64,000 nucleotides of DNA from an uncultured Chlorobiota bacterium (lineage in GTDB: Bacteria > Bacteroidota > Ignavibacteria > UBA10030 > UBA6906). This document shows positions 1 to 8,092 of this stretch, piece after piece (the stretch's first letter is position 1; the number at the start of each line of letters is the position of its first letter). The translations under genes and the position numbers were made by a program. The stretch is from assembly GCA_900696645.1 (NCBI GenBank), contig CAADGV010000021.1:62001-126000 (forward strand), written 5' to 3'. The notes under the pieces are model-generated. The model did no database searches. It was given only the letters and a program-made list of their open reading frames with translations, and was not told where the DNA came from.

Positions 1-821
1 TTCAGCGGATTGGTATTGTGGCGGAAGATCTCTTCGCCGTCTTTCAACCCGTCGCCGTCGCTGTCGGCATTGTACGGATTCGTGCCGTACCTTCGTTCTT
101 CCGCATTCGTAAGGCCGTCGTTGTCAGGGTCATCATCATCATCGTTCTTACCGAAATAGAAATTGAACCCGAGCCGCCCTGTTGGATACCAATCGGCAAT
201 GCCGGGCCGAGTCGATTGCTCGATGATGCTATTGCCCTTCCAATCATCGGTATAGTCATCCATAATGCGGGCACCGAGATCGATTGCAAAGGAGACATTC
301 TGTGACATCGGAATCTCAAAGCCAAACCCGACGGGAATGTGAAGGGTACGCTTGATTCGATCCGCGCCTTCCGGGATGTGGTTGTCGAAACGATCCTGCC
401 GCAGATAGGCCGCGCCGCCGATTCCGGCGTATACGTACGGTCGGAAGTCGAGTGTAATCGGGTAGTTGTACATGACGATGAAATTTGCGCTGGCCATGCT
501 GAGCGCCATATACTCGCTCAATTGCGGTGATGCCGGGTTTGGCGCAAGGGTCTCCAAGTGTTCAATGCCAATCAGCCGGTCATACCCGAGCATGATGCCG
601 AAGGAGAATCGTCGGGAAAATCCATACCGGAGGACGATGTCTCCTCCCGGGGAGGCGCGCCGTGTATTGAGGTCGTTGATCCAGATATTGGCTCCCCCGT
701 GAAAGCTCAATGACCATTTGCCGTCCGTGGAGAACATCGGCGGCTTTTTCGCGGCCTGTTGCGACAAGCCGGAATGGACATCAAGCAATATGAGAAATGC
801 AGCCAAGAAGAAGAACTTCAT
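1..821 (-). CDS. Outer-membrane beta-barrel protein with thrombospondin type 3 repeats (3' end cut off)
   Basis: I read this gene directly on the minus strand: it opens with ATG at 821 after a purine-rich AGGAAGGAAT stretch and stays open for 273 codons to the window edge, so its C-terminus is missing. Residues 1-20 (MKFFFLAAFLILLDVHSG) are a signal peptide. The middle (about 30-225) has alternating hydrophobic/aromatic stretches (WSLSFHGGANIWIND, RPYVYAGIGGAAYL, RLGFNFYFG) typical of an outer-membrane barrel. From about residue 225 there are Asp-rich calcium-binding thrombospondin-3 repeats (DPDNDGLTNAEE, DSDGDGLKDGEE). In the FCB group this order is usually followed by an OmpA peptidoglycan-binding domain, which would lie outside the window; that part is inference. 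Confidence 0.85.
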   Translation of the reverse strand, partial: MKFFFLAAFLILLDVHSGLSQQAAKKPPMFSTDGKWSLSFHGGANIWINDLNTRRASPGGDIVLRYGFSRRFSFGIMLGYDRLIGIEHLETLAPNPASPQLSEYMALSMASANFIVMYNYPITLDFRPYVYAGIGGAAYLRQDRFDNHIPEGADRIKRTLHIPVGFGFEIPMSQNVSFAIDLGARIMDDYTDDWKGNSIIEQSTRPGIADWYPTGRLGFNFYFGKNDDDDDPDNDGLTNAEERRYGTNPYNADSDGDGLKDGEEIFRHNTNPL

Positions 822-1251
822 CGGGTAATTCCTTCCTATCACGTACGTGGATGCGTCGGTGTAATTCGGCAGAGCCGCAGGCAACAATGCGCGCGTGCCG
901 CTTGGGTCAAAAAGTGGAAACACCGGTTGCTGAGTGGGGGGAAGATAACAATGTCTGCCGCTTCAGGGGGAAGGCTACTTGGGGTGGCAGACGAACATAC
1001 ACAGAGCTGTGCCCTGCAGTAAGTTAAGAACTCACATAAGCGATCTTTGTGAAGCGGAGCAAGACAAAACATAGTTACATGGGTAATGTGTTGCGCTTGT
1101 CTTTTGTGTTGTGATGTGGTACCTTTAAGCAGGCAGTTTCTTGACAGGTTCTTTCTCAACCTCTTTTTGAACTATCATAGTATGATGGGGGAAAGAGGTT
1201 TTTGTATTTGAGAGTATCCAAACTCTGATCAGGGGGGAGGAGGGAAAGAAA
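822..1251. other. 430-bp intergenic region between divergent genes
   Basis: The region separates the outgoing barrel gene (minus) from the CFA-family methyltransferase (plus) and must hold promoters for both. I see no convincing sigma-70 pair, no tRNA, and no small gene with a start and ribosome binding site. The last 25 bases hold a very purine-rich stretch (GGGGGGAGGAGGGAAAG) that serves as the ribosome binding site of the downstream gene. Confidence 0.5.
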
Positions 1252-2550
1252 ATGACGGAGCAAACGCTTCTTGCAACCGACAGGGCGTATGATACAAGCC
1301 TGACCCTGTTGCGCGAATTACTGGGCGAATACCCGGCGAGAGACTTCGACGTTCGGTTCTGGAACGGAATGGTGTGGGAAGCAGAACCGGATCAGCCGCG
1401 GCGCTTCACACTTGTTCTCCGGCACCCCGGCGCGCTGCGAAGCATGTTTCTGCCGCCCACCGAGCTGAATCTTGCCGAGGCGTACATCTACGACGACTTC
1501 GATATCGAAGGAGACATCTCGGCCGTTTTTCCGCTTGCCGATCACTTCATGAGTATCCGCAGAAGTCTTACGGAAAAGCTCCACTTCGGCAAACTTCTTC
1601 ACAGCCTTCCTACATCGCCTCATAATCAGCCCGGCCGCCGCGCCGCGGTATTGGATGGCCGTCTGCATTCCCCTCAGCGGGATTTCTCCGCCGTTACGTA
1701 CCACTACAATACATCAAATCAATTCTTCCGGCTGTTTCTGGATGAGCAGATGGTCTATTCGTGTGCGTACTTCGAGACGTTGCACGACAATCTCGATACC
1801 GCCCAAACCCGCAAACTCAACTACGTGTGTCGTAAACTGCGGCTCCGGCCCGGCGAACGGTTGCTCGATATCGGCTGCGGCTGGGGCGGATTGATCATCC
1901 ATGCAGCGAAGAAGTACCACACGAAGTGTGTGGGCATAACGCTCAGCAAGCCGCAAGCGGAACTTGCACGGGAACGCATCCGTCAGGCCGGACTTGAAGA
2001 TCGCTGCCGCGTTGAAGTATGCGACTACCGCGATATCGATGCCCCGTCGTCCTTCGACAAACTGGCAAGTATCGGAATGTTCGAGCATGTGGGAGAGAAA
2101 CTTCTGCCCGCATACTTCGAGCAGGCGTGGCGGCTGCTGCGTCCGGGCGGCGTATTTCTCAACCACGGCATAGCGCGTAGCGCAACGGAGCCGGTACCGG
2201 AAGAGCCGACCTTTTCCGACAGATACGTATTTCCGGACGGCGAGCTTCTTCCGCTCTATACGACGTTACGTGCTGCCGAGGAGTGCGGCTTTGAAATCAG
2301 GGATGTGGAAAGCCTGAGGGAACACTACGCCGTTACACTGCGAAACTGGGTTCGACGCCTTGAAGCGCATCATACCGAGGCCGTTGCGGCAACGGATGAA
2401 ACCACATACCGCGTGTGGCGGCTGTATATGTCCGGCTCGGCGTACAGATTCTGGCGGGGGAAGCTGAATGTGTACCAATCACTCATGGTAAAATCGGTTG
2501 ACGGGGTCAGCAATTTTCCGCTGACACGGAACGATTGGTACGTGCAGTAA
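1252..2550 (+). CDS. Cyclopropane-fatty-acyl-phospholipid synthase family methyltransferase
   Basis: This is a 432-residue class I SAM methyltransferase of the CFA synthase/mycolic acid cyclopropane synthase family, which transfers a methylene or methyl group to unsaturated acyl chains of membrane phospholipids. The N-terminal 140 residues form the lipid-binding part. The catalytic domain starts at HYNTSNQFF (151-159); the SAM-binding loop LLDIGCGWGG is at 204-213 and SIGMFEHVG, the active-site region, at 273-281. A strong GGAGG ribosome binding site supports the start. Cyclopropanation versus another alkylation of the double bond cannot be decided from sequence. It stands alone upstream of a small exported protein. 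Confidence 0.88.
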   Translation: MTEQTLLATDRAYDTSLTLLRELLGEYPARDFDVRFWNGMVWEAEPDQPRRFTLVLRHPGALRSMFLPPTELNLAEAYIYDDFDIEGDISAVFPLADHFMSIRRSLTEKLHFGKLLHSLPTSPHNQPGRRAAVLDGRLHSPQRDFSAVTYHYNTSNQFFRLFLDEQMVYSCAYFETLHDNLDTAQTRKLNYVCRKLRLRPGERLLDIGCGWGGLIIHAAKKYHTKCVGITLSKPQAELARERIRQAGLEDRCRVEVCDYRDIDAPSSFDKLASIGMFEHVGEKLLPAYFEQAWRLLRPGGVFLNHGIARSATEPVPEEPTFSDRYVFPDGELLPLYTTLRAAEECGFEIRDVESLREHYAVTLRNWVRRLEAHHTEAVAATDETTYRVWRLYMSGSAYRFWRGKLNVYQSLMVKSVDGVSNFPLTRNDWYVQ

Positions 2551-2583
2551 CAACTCATCTTCTTTTGAATGAGGAGGCGTGAA

Positions 2584-3159
2584 ATGAAACATCACATTGC
2601 AGTGTTCATTGTTGTTCCGCTCTTGGCCATTCTCGCAGAACAGAATCTTCTGAAGAACGGCAGCTTCGAGAGTTTCCCGGCCGGTGAACCTGCCGGATGG
2701 ACAACCAACAACATTCCCACAATGGTCACAGTCGTTTCGGCTTCGCAGAACAGTTATGCCGGAAAAACCTCGGTGAAATGCGAGGTAAAAGAATTCTATG
2801 AAACGAAGATGGCGGGGATGATTTCTCAAAAAGATATTGAGGTGAAAAGCGGTGAACTGGTCTTGAAAGGGGCGTATCTCCTCAAGTCTGTCGGGAAGGA
2901 TGTCGGATATGTTGCTGTTGATGTGAAGTCTGCCGCGAACAGTACAATAGCTACATGCGAGCGCTATTTCACAGAGTCGGGGCCGGACTTCATTCCGTTT
3001 ACGATCAGTGCACGACTGCCTGAGAATGCGAAACGAATAGACATTCTGCTGACGTTGATGGCGGAGAAGGGTGCAGGTCCAGCTCATGTCGGTTCGTACA
3101 TTTTGTATGATGCCCTCGACCTTCGGATTGTCGGTAAGGAAACAGAGGAAGTGCCCTGA
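2584..3159 (+). CDS. Exported protein with carbohydrate-binding-module-like fold, unknown function
   Basis: The start at 2584 is chosen over an in-frame ATG at 2569 because a GAGGAGG ribosome binding site sits 7 bases before it. The 191-residue product begins with a hydrophobic signal segment (HIAVFIVVPLLAILA), then LLKNGSFESF followed by GWTT, the usual opening of CBM4/9-like beta-sandwich domains that bind carbohydrate in secreted proteins. The rest is consistent with a single jelly-roll domain. No catalytic motif is visible. It lies 33 bp after the methyltransferase gene. The fold assignment is from the opening motif only, so the function is unknown. Confidence 0.65.
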   Translation: MKHHIAVFIVVPLLAILAEQNLLKNGSFESFPAGEPAGWTTNNIPTMVTVVSASQNSYAGKTSVKCEVKEFYETKMAGMISQKDIEVKSGELVLKGAYLLKSVGKDVGYVAVDVKSAANSTIATCERYFTESGPDFIPFTISARLPENAKRIDILLTLMAEKGAGPAHVGSYILYDALDLRIVGKETEEVP

Positions 3160-3201
3160 GAAACGCCCAATGTGTGTTGAAGAAGTAAGGAGGAAAGAGC
3201 T

Positions 3202-3705
3202 ATGACTCTCACGCGCTTAACAAACTATCTTGATGAGAACGGCATCAAGTATATCGTCATTCACCACTCGCCCGCGTTCACTGCGCGCGAAGTTGCTGTC
3301 ACGGCGCATATTCCCCGGAATGAAGTGGCAAAAACAGTGATCGTAAAGGTAGATGGAAAGACGATGATGGCCGTTCTGCCTGCATCGGAAATGGTGGATT
3401 TTGCCATGTTGCGCACAGCTCTCGGCGCGAATGCGGTTGTGCTTGCGACGGAGCGGGAGTTCAACACCCTCTTCGCTGATTGCGAAATAGGGGCAATGCC
3501 GCCGTTCGGGAATCTGTTCGGGATTGATGTTGTTGTCGCTGATTCCTTAAGGAACAATCAGGAGATTGCGTTCAACGGAGGCAACCACCGCGAACTTCTG
3601 AAAATGTCGTATGCCGACTTTGAGAAACTTGTGAAGCCTCTTGTGCGAAAGTTCACGATGGAGCGACGTGTCCGCTGCGATCTCTTTGAACGGGGCATAA
3701 GCTGA
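3202..3705 (+). CDS. YbaK/ProX-domain aminoacyl-tRNA deacylase
   Basis: This is a 167-residue single-domain protein of the YbaK/EbsC/ProX family, which hydrolyses mischarged aminoacyl-tRNAs in trans. The family pattern is visible: YIVIHHSPAFTARE near the N-terminus, EVAKTVIVKVDG at 41-52 with the conserved lysines (K44, K49), and FGNLFGIDVVVADS in the second half. The ribosome binding site AAGGAGGAAAG is excellent. Which mischarged tRNA it edits (Cys-tRNA-Pro, Ala-tRNA-Pro or another) cannot be told from the sequence. It is not fused to a prolyl-tRNA synthetase. Confidence 0.88.
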   Translation: MTLTRLTNYLDENGIKYIVIHHSPAFTAREVAVTAHIPRNEVAKTVIVKVDGKTMMAVLPASEMVDFAMLRTALGANAVVLATEREFNTLFADCEIGAMPPFGNLFGIDVVVADSLRNNQEIAFNGGNHRELLKMSYADFEKLVKPLVRKFTMERRVRCDLFERGIS

Positions 3706-3742
3706 CTTGCATTTGCCGCGTGAGCAACGAATACGCTTGGCC

Positions 3743-3934
3743 CTACTGACCGCGCAAAACTCTTGCCGGCAGCATGAACAATCCTTTGATGAGCTGCAAT
3801 AAGGCGTCGACCGTAATGCCGACCAGCCTGAAGGGGAGAAGAATAAGCCAGATCAGCGGATAAAGAATCAGTGCCGCAATTGCAAGCGGCCAGCAGATCA
3901 CCAACAAAATCAACCAGAGCAGGAATTTCGTCAT
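3743..3934 (-). CDS. Small hydrophobic membrane protein, unknown function
   Basis: A 63-residue protein made almost entirely of two hydrophobic helices (LLWLILLVICWPLAIAALILY and LIWLILLPFRLVGITV) followed by a short basic tail ending VLRGQ. I chose ATG 3934 because AAGGA lies 7 bases upstream; an in-frame GTG at 3955 would add seven residues. It is convergent with the YbaK gene, whose stop is 37 bp away. I do not recognise the family, and there is no charged or metal-binding residue pattern that would suggest an activity. Confidence 0.6.
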   Translation of the reverse strand: MTKFLLWLILLVICWPLAIAALILYPLIWLILLPFRLVGITVDALLQLIKGLFMLPARVLRGQ

Positions 3935-4102
3935 TGTGAAGTCCTTCAAGTTCACAAATGAATACGTAGAAGTAAAGTAAGAGTTCCACTCTCTTCATCG
4001 TCAGGAATATCATCCGTTTTTCAGGGTCGCACGTTCGCCGATTTCTTCTTACATTTCATAGCATTTTCGCCATTGTCGATGTCTGAAAAGATAGGAATTG
4101 CT

Positions 4103-5347
4103 ATGAACCCGACTATCTGCATATTTGAAGATCCTCAATACGTCAATCTGTTGCCGCTGGTGTATACACGTCCTGTATATGATCTTCGTTGCGGAATTCT
4201 CACTCTGCGCGAAAAGCTTGTCCGCGCATATCCGAAAACACGTCTGGCCATGTTGTGCCGTCCGTATTTAGCGGAAGTTGTCCGCCGGCAGAATCCGGGC
4301 GTTGAGGTGAACGAAGTGCACGAATCGGGTTGCCTCCTGCTCAATGGACGATTGTTGGCGGGAAACGGGCTTGCGAAGCAAATTCCGGTTCGGGGAAATG
4401 ATGCGGTATTTCTTTCCGGTGGCACGGTGGTCGCCGTTCGCATCAATACCGGCCGGCACGCTTCTTTGAGAAACGATTTTTCGGAAGCGTTCGACGCCGA
4501 ACACTTCTCCGATCTTGAAAAGGTTCATGTTGATGTGAATCTCATCAGATATCCCTGGGATCTTGTTCAGCACAACGGCCAGCAGATAGCTGCCGATTAC
4601 AAGTCCATCACTTCAGGAAAGAAAAGCCGCGGGAAAGTCTTCCCGGGAGTGCATCTGATCAACAAACGGCAGATATTCGTTGACGCTGGGGCGCAGATTA
4701 AGTCGGGTGCAGTACTCGACGCAACGAACGGGCCAATCTATATCGGCAAGAGTGCCGAAATTCTGCCGAACGCAGTCATTGAAGGCCCCGCAAGTATCGG
4801 AATGGAGACGCGGATCAAAATTGGAGCGAAGATCTACGAAAACACAAGTATCGGTGAAATGTGCAAAGTTGGGGGCGAGGTGGAGGCAAGCATCATTCAT
4901 TCCTACTCCAACAAACAGCATGATGGATTTCTCGGCCACTCGTATCTCGGCATGTGGTGCAACCTTGGGGCCGATACGAATACCAGCGACCTGAAGAACA
5001 ACTACGGAAATGTCCGGGTTACAATTAACGGTAAGGAAGTGGATAGCGGTTCCCAGTTTGTCGGTTTGACGATGGGCGATCATTCCAAAAGCGGAATCAA
5101 CACAATGTTTAACACGGGAACCATAGTCGGTGTATCAAGTAATGTGTACGGGGCCGGATTTCCTCCGAAAGCGATTCCCTCGTTTGCCTGGGGTGGTGCC
5201 GAAGGCGTGAAAGAGTATCGCATCGATAGCGCGATTGACGCCTGCCGTCGTGTCATGGCCCGCAGAAAAATCGAAATGACGAATGCTGACGAGACTCTTC
5301 TTAGGAAGATATTCGAGTTAACAAAGAACGAGAGACAAGCCCTGTGA
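4103..5347 (+). CDS. GlmU-like sugar nucleotidyltransferase with left-handed beta-helix
   Basis: This 414-residue protein resembles the FCB-group family of putative sugar-1-phosphate nucleotidyltransferases that begin with ICIFED and RPVYDLRCGILTL, followed by a C-terminal left-handed beta-helix acyltransferase-like domain. The helix is visible from about residue 190 as hexapeptide-type repeats (AQIKSGAVLDATNGPIYIG, AVIEGPASIG). I chose ATG 4103 because AGGAATT lies just before it and the family starts there; an upstream ATG at 4079 is possible. The sugar and acyl substrates are unknown. Its stop overlaps the next gene by four bases, so the two are probably translated together. Confidence 0.8.
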   Translation: MNPTICIFEDPQYVNLLPLVYTRPVYDLRCGILTLREKLVRAYPKTRLAMLCRPYLAEVVRRQNPGVEVNEVHESGCLLLNGRLLAGNGLAKQIPVRGNDAVFLSGGTVVAVRINTGRHASLRNDFSEAFDAEHFSDLEKVHVDVNLIRYPWDLVQHNGQQIAADYKSITSGKKSRGKVFPGVHLINKRQIFVDAGAQIKSGAVLDATNGPIYIGKSAEILPNAVIEGPASIGMETRIKIGAKIYENTSIGEMCKVGGEVEASIIHSYSNKQHDGFLGHSYLGMWCNLGADTNTSDLKNNYGNVRVTINGKEVDSGSQFVGLTMGDHSKSGINTMFNTGTIVGVSSNVYGAGFPPKAIPSFAWGGAEGVKEYRIDSAIDACRRVMARRKIEMTNADETLLRKIFELTKNERQAL

Positions 5348-6000
5348 AAATCCTGGCGCTGTCGGATATTCACGGCGCGTACACGAGAATGGTGGACATC
5401 GTTAACTCCAACTCTTCTGTTGATGCAATCGTCATTGCCGGTGATTTGACAACCAATGGTTCGCCCGAGGAAGCAGAAGAGGCTGTTCAGCAACTCCGGC
5501 GCTTCAAGAAGCCGTTGCTGGTTGTTGCAGGGAACATGGATCCTCCACTGCTTGATGATGTGTTCGTCAGGCTTGGTCTCTCAATAAACAGACGCGGAGT
5601 TGTCATTGGTGGTGTTGGATTCTTCGGAGTCTCAGCATCGCCCATCTCACAGCTCAGAACGCCGAACGAGATAACGGAGGAAGAGATTTCCTCGCGAGCT
5701 GAGTTCGGCTTGTTGCAAGTTTCCGGCGCAAAGGTTAAGGTGTTTGTTCCACATTCTCCGCCGTTGAACACAAAGCTCGACAGGATTCATTCCGGCAGAC
5801 ATGTTGGCAGTTCCGCAGTTCGATCATTCATCGAACAGCATCAACCGCATGTCGTTATTTGTGGACACATTCATGAAGGGAGAGGCGTTGATAGGATTGT
5901 AGCCTCCGAGATCATTAACTGCGGTCCGACCGCGAGCGGGTTTTACGGAGTGATCTCAATCGGTGAGGATGTTGTAGTTCAATGCTGTGAAATGAGTTAG
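5344..6000 (+). CDS. Calcineurin-like metallophosphoesterase
   Basis: The gene starts with GTG that overlaps the preceding stop (GTGA), a coupling arrangement. The 218 residues carry the full metal-binding series of YfcE-like phosphoesterases: DIHG (8-11), GDLT (34-37), GNMD (63-66), HSPP (about 137) and GHIHE (about 174). These enzymes hold two metals and cleave phosphodiesters or phosphomonoesters in the cytoplasm; the substrate is not evident. GNMD replaces the more common GNHD, a variation seen in this superfamily. A strong terminator follows. Confidence 0.85.
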   Translation: MKILALSDIHGAYTRMVDIVNSNSSVDAIVIAGDLTTNGSPEEAEEAVQQLRRFKKPLLVVAGNMDPPLLDDVFVRLGLSINRRGVVIGGVGFFGVSASPISQLRTPNEITEEEISSRAEFGLLQVSGAKVKVFVPHSPPLNTKLDRIHSGRHVGSSAVRSFIEQHQPHVVICGHIHEGRGVDRIVASEIINCGPTASGFYGVISIGEDVVVQCCEMS

Positions 6001-6030
6001 CAGGTACAGAGTTTTGGGGATACAAAAAAC

Positions 6031-6060
6031 AAAAACGCCTTCCTTCGGGAAGGCGTTTTT
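6031..6060. terminator. Bidirectional Rho-independent terminator
   Basis: A perfect stem of AACGCCTTCC and GGAAGGCGTT around a TTCG tetraloop has A-runs on the left and T-runs on the right, so it can stop both the phosphoesterase transcript and the convergent zinc-ribbon gene. Confidence 0.92.
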
Positions 6061-6081
6061 AATCTGACAAGAGAATCCAGA

Positions 6082-6270
6082 TTAGCTATCTGTTTTCAGG
6101 TAGAAAGGAAGCTGCTGACGCATACGCTCGCGCTTTGCACGGTATGCCATCTCTTTCTTCTTGCAGCTCGGGCAGCGATAAGCCCCTACCTGGCCCCGGA
6201 ATTCGTTGCCGCAGTCCCGGCAGATAGTTGAACCGCGTTTCTTCATTCTTGCATCGCCTTTGTAGTTCAT
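6082..6270 (-). CDS. Small zinc-ribbon protein, unknown function
   Basis: A 62-residue protein with two CxxC pairs, CRDCGNEF (residues about 16-23) and CPSC (about 32-35), spaced as a zinc ribbon, followed by a Lys/Arg-rich helical tail. I chose ATG 6270 because GAGGAG lies nine bases upstream. Proteins of this shape are often RNA- or DNA-associated, but nothing here shows a partner. It is convergent with the phosphoesterase gene and shares its terminator. Confidence 0.7.
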   Translation of the reverse strand: MNYKGDARMKKRGSTICRDCGNEFRGQVGAYRCPSCKKKEMAYRAKRERMRQQLPFYLKTDS

Positions 6271-6557
6271 AGGTGTTTTCTCCTCGCACAATATAACTAA
6301 TTTTCAGAGAAAAAGGTTCAGAATTTGTCCTATTTTTGGGAATGGGACATCGAAAACAGTCCATTTTCGACAATCTGCAATTAAATTTTTTTATGGATCA
6401 CCCAAAGTACAAGCCTGAACACAACTTACAGGGATGCCATGTTCTGCTTGGGATATAGGAATGCAAGTCTTATTGAATTAGAGAACATCTATCGGTAGAT
6501 TTTTCAGCTTTCATTTGCGCTCTCCTGAACTTGCTTACACGAAATAACTTAGTGAAA
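6271..6557. other. AT-rich intergenic region between divergent genes
   Basis: This stretch of about 290 bp separates the zinc-ribbon gene (minus) from cytidine deaminase (plus) and presumably holds both promoters. It is richer in A and T than its surroundings (for example AATTAAATTTTTTTATGG near 6380). I found no RNA gene or supported small ORF in it. Confidence 0.45.
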
Positions 6558-6992
6558 ATGAAGAAGCAGAACCGAGCAACGAGCAAGCAAAGACATCTTA
6601 TCAGAATTGCCAATCTGGCAAAGGAAAACGCTTACTCGCCATACTCGGGATTTCGGGTTGGTGCCGCCTTGCTTGCCTCCGATGGGCGTATATTTTCCGG
6701 CTGCAACGTCGAGAATAGTCCCTACTCTCTGACAATCTGCGCCGAACGAAATGCACTTTTCAAGGCCGTCAGCGAGTATGCAAAGAACTTCACATCAATT
6801 GCTATCGCTTCCGATGACGCCGCGTTTTTGCCTCCGTGCGGCGCGTGCCGACAAGTCCTCTCGGAATTCTCCCCCGACATCGAAGTGATCCTGACCTCCT
6901 CGCAAGGAGATGTCAAACTGACATCACTCAAGAAGCTCTTTCCAATGCCTGCCGACCTGAAGAAACTCGGCTCACGCACGTCAAAACGATAG
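6558..6992 (+). CDS. cdd: Cytidine deaminase
   Basis: This 144-residue protein deaminates cytidine/deoxycytidine to uridine/deoxyuridine in pyrimidine salvage. It has the short tetrameric form. Zinc ligands and the proton-shuttling glutamate are in CAE (61-63) and in PCGACRQ (93-99, C94 and C97); YSPYSGFRVGAAL (26-38) and GCNVENSPY (48-56) form the substrate site. I start at ATG 6558; GTG 6552 and TTG 6531 are in frame upstream, and no clear ribosome binding site decides between them. The gene heads a short plus-strand run with two DNA-alkylation-repair genes. Confidence 0.9.
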   Translation: MKKQNRATSKQRHLIRIANLAKENAYSPYSGFRVGAALLASDGRIFSGCNVENSPYSLTICAERNALFKAVSEYAKNFTSIAIASDDAAFLPPCGACRQVLSEFSPDIEVILTSSQGDVKLTSLKKLFPMPADLKKLGSRTSKR

Positions 6993-7001
6993 CCGGGTTG
7001 C

Positions 7002-7319
7002 ATGCAAAAAGGAAAGTCGGGAAAACAGCAACGCATCTGGTCAACAGTTGAGAAGGTACCGCGGGGAAAAGTTGCAACGTACGGAGAAATAGCCCGTTTA
7101 AGCAAGCTCCCCCGTCAGGCACGGCTCGTAGGATATGCACTTCACGCACTACCGCACGGCATTCAAATTCCCTGGCACCGGATAATCAACTCAAAAGGCA
7201 GGATATCATTCCCAGTAAATTCTGACGCATTCAAACGACAAAAGAATCTATTGGAGAAAGAGGGAGTAAATTTTGTAAAGGGAAGAGTTGACCTGAAAGT
7301 GTTTGGCTGGAAGAAGTAA
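7002..7319 (+). CDS. Alkyltransferase-like protein (ATL), Trp in place of catalytic Cys
   Basis: This 105-residue protein matches the DNA-binding domain of O6-alkylguanine-DNA alkyltransferases: helix-turn-helix region GKVATYGEIARLSKLPRQAR (22-41) with the arginine finger, then IPWHRIINSKGRIS (56-69). In true MGMT the motif is PCHR, and the cysteine accepts the alkyl group. Here it is PWHR (57-60), the hallmark of ATL proteins, which bind and flip alkylated guanine but cannot repair it and instead recruit nucleotide excision repair. It lies 9 bp after cdd and 30 bp before tag. Confidence 0.9.
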   Translation: MQKGKSGKQQRIWSTVEKVPRGKVATYGEIARLSKLPRQARLVGYALHALPHGIQIPWHRIINSKGRISFPVNSDAFKRQKNLLEKEGVNFVKGRVDLKVFGWKK

Positions 7320-7349
7320 AACAAGACTGTTCAACTATTTATTAAATCT

Positions 7350-7928
7350 ATGAACAAGAAACGCGAGAAAATCCGTTGTGCTTGGAGCGGCACAGACCCG
7401 CTGTACATCAAATATCACGACGAGGAGTGGGGAGTTCCCCGGCACGATGACAGGAAGTTGTTTGAGATGCTGATTCTCGAAGGCGCGCAGGCTGGGCTGA
7501 GCTGGATTACCATTTTGCGAAAGCGTAAGAACTACCGAAAGGCATTCGACAACTTCAGCGCACGAAAGATAGCGGCATACAACAAGAAGAAAACAAACGC
7601 GTTGCTAAGGGATGAAGGTATTGTACGAAATAGATTGAAGATCAGCGCCGCGGTGTTGAATGCAAAAGCATTTCTGAAAGTGCAGAAGGAATTCGGCAGC
7701 TTCGACAAATATATCTGGCAGTTTGTCGGGGGCAAACAGATTCAAAGCAAGCGGAAATCCATGAAGGAAATTCCTGCAACAACCCCCGAATCAGATGCGA
7801 TGAGCAGGGACCTGAAGAAGCGCGGATTCAAGTTCGTCGGCTCAACAATTTGTTACGCGTTCATGCAGGCAACCGGGATGGTGAATGACCACACAACCAA
7901 CTGCTGGAAGTATCGTGAGAAGCGGTAA
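7350..7928 (+). CDS. tag: DNA-3-methyladenine glycosylase I
   Basis: The 192-residue product is a Tag-type glycosylase that excises 3-methyladenine in base excision repair. The family signature is clear: RCAWSGTDPLYIKYHDEEWG at the N-terminus (zinc-binding C10), LILEGAQAGLSWITIL (41-56, with the base-binding Glu and Trp) and GMVNDHTTNCW near the C-terminus, which supplies the remaining zinc ligands. Following an ATL gene, it suggests a small alkylation-damage cluster. Confidence 0.95.
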   Translation: MNKKREKIRCAWSGTDPLYIKYHDEEWGVPRHDDRKLFEMLILEGAQAGLSWITILRKRKNYRKAFDNFSARKIAAYNKKKTNALLRDEGIVRNRLKISAAVLNAKAFLKVQKEFGSFDKYIWQFVGGKQIQSKRKSMKEIPATTPESDAMSRDLKKRGFKFVGSTICYAFMQATGMVNDHTTNCWKYREKR

Positions 7929-8092
7929 GATGAACCGAATTTAATAGCTACGGTTCATTTTCTTCACGTTTGGAAGTGTGAAGAGATGCCGTACAGATTG
8001 TATTCGCAGCGGGAAACCCGTATTTTAAGCAATCTCAAAATAACGGATGGCGTGGCCATCCACCACAACACACTTTCAAGGAACAACCTCTA

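Noticed and set aside
839-1159. 106-residue minus-strand frame in the intergenic region
   Set aside because: Its composition (many His, Cys and Arg residues) and lack of a ribosome binding site suggest chance.
1141-1186. Possible sigma-70 promoter (TTGACA, then TATGAT)
   Set aside because: The spacing between the two boxes is far too long for a promoter and no other pair fits.
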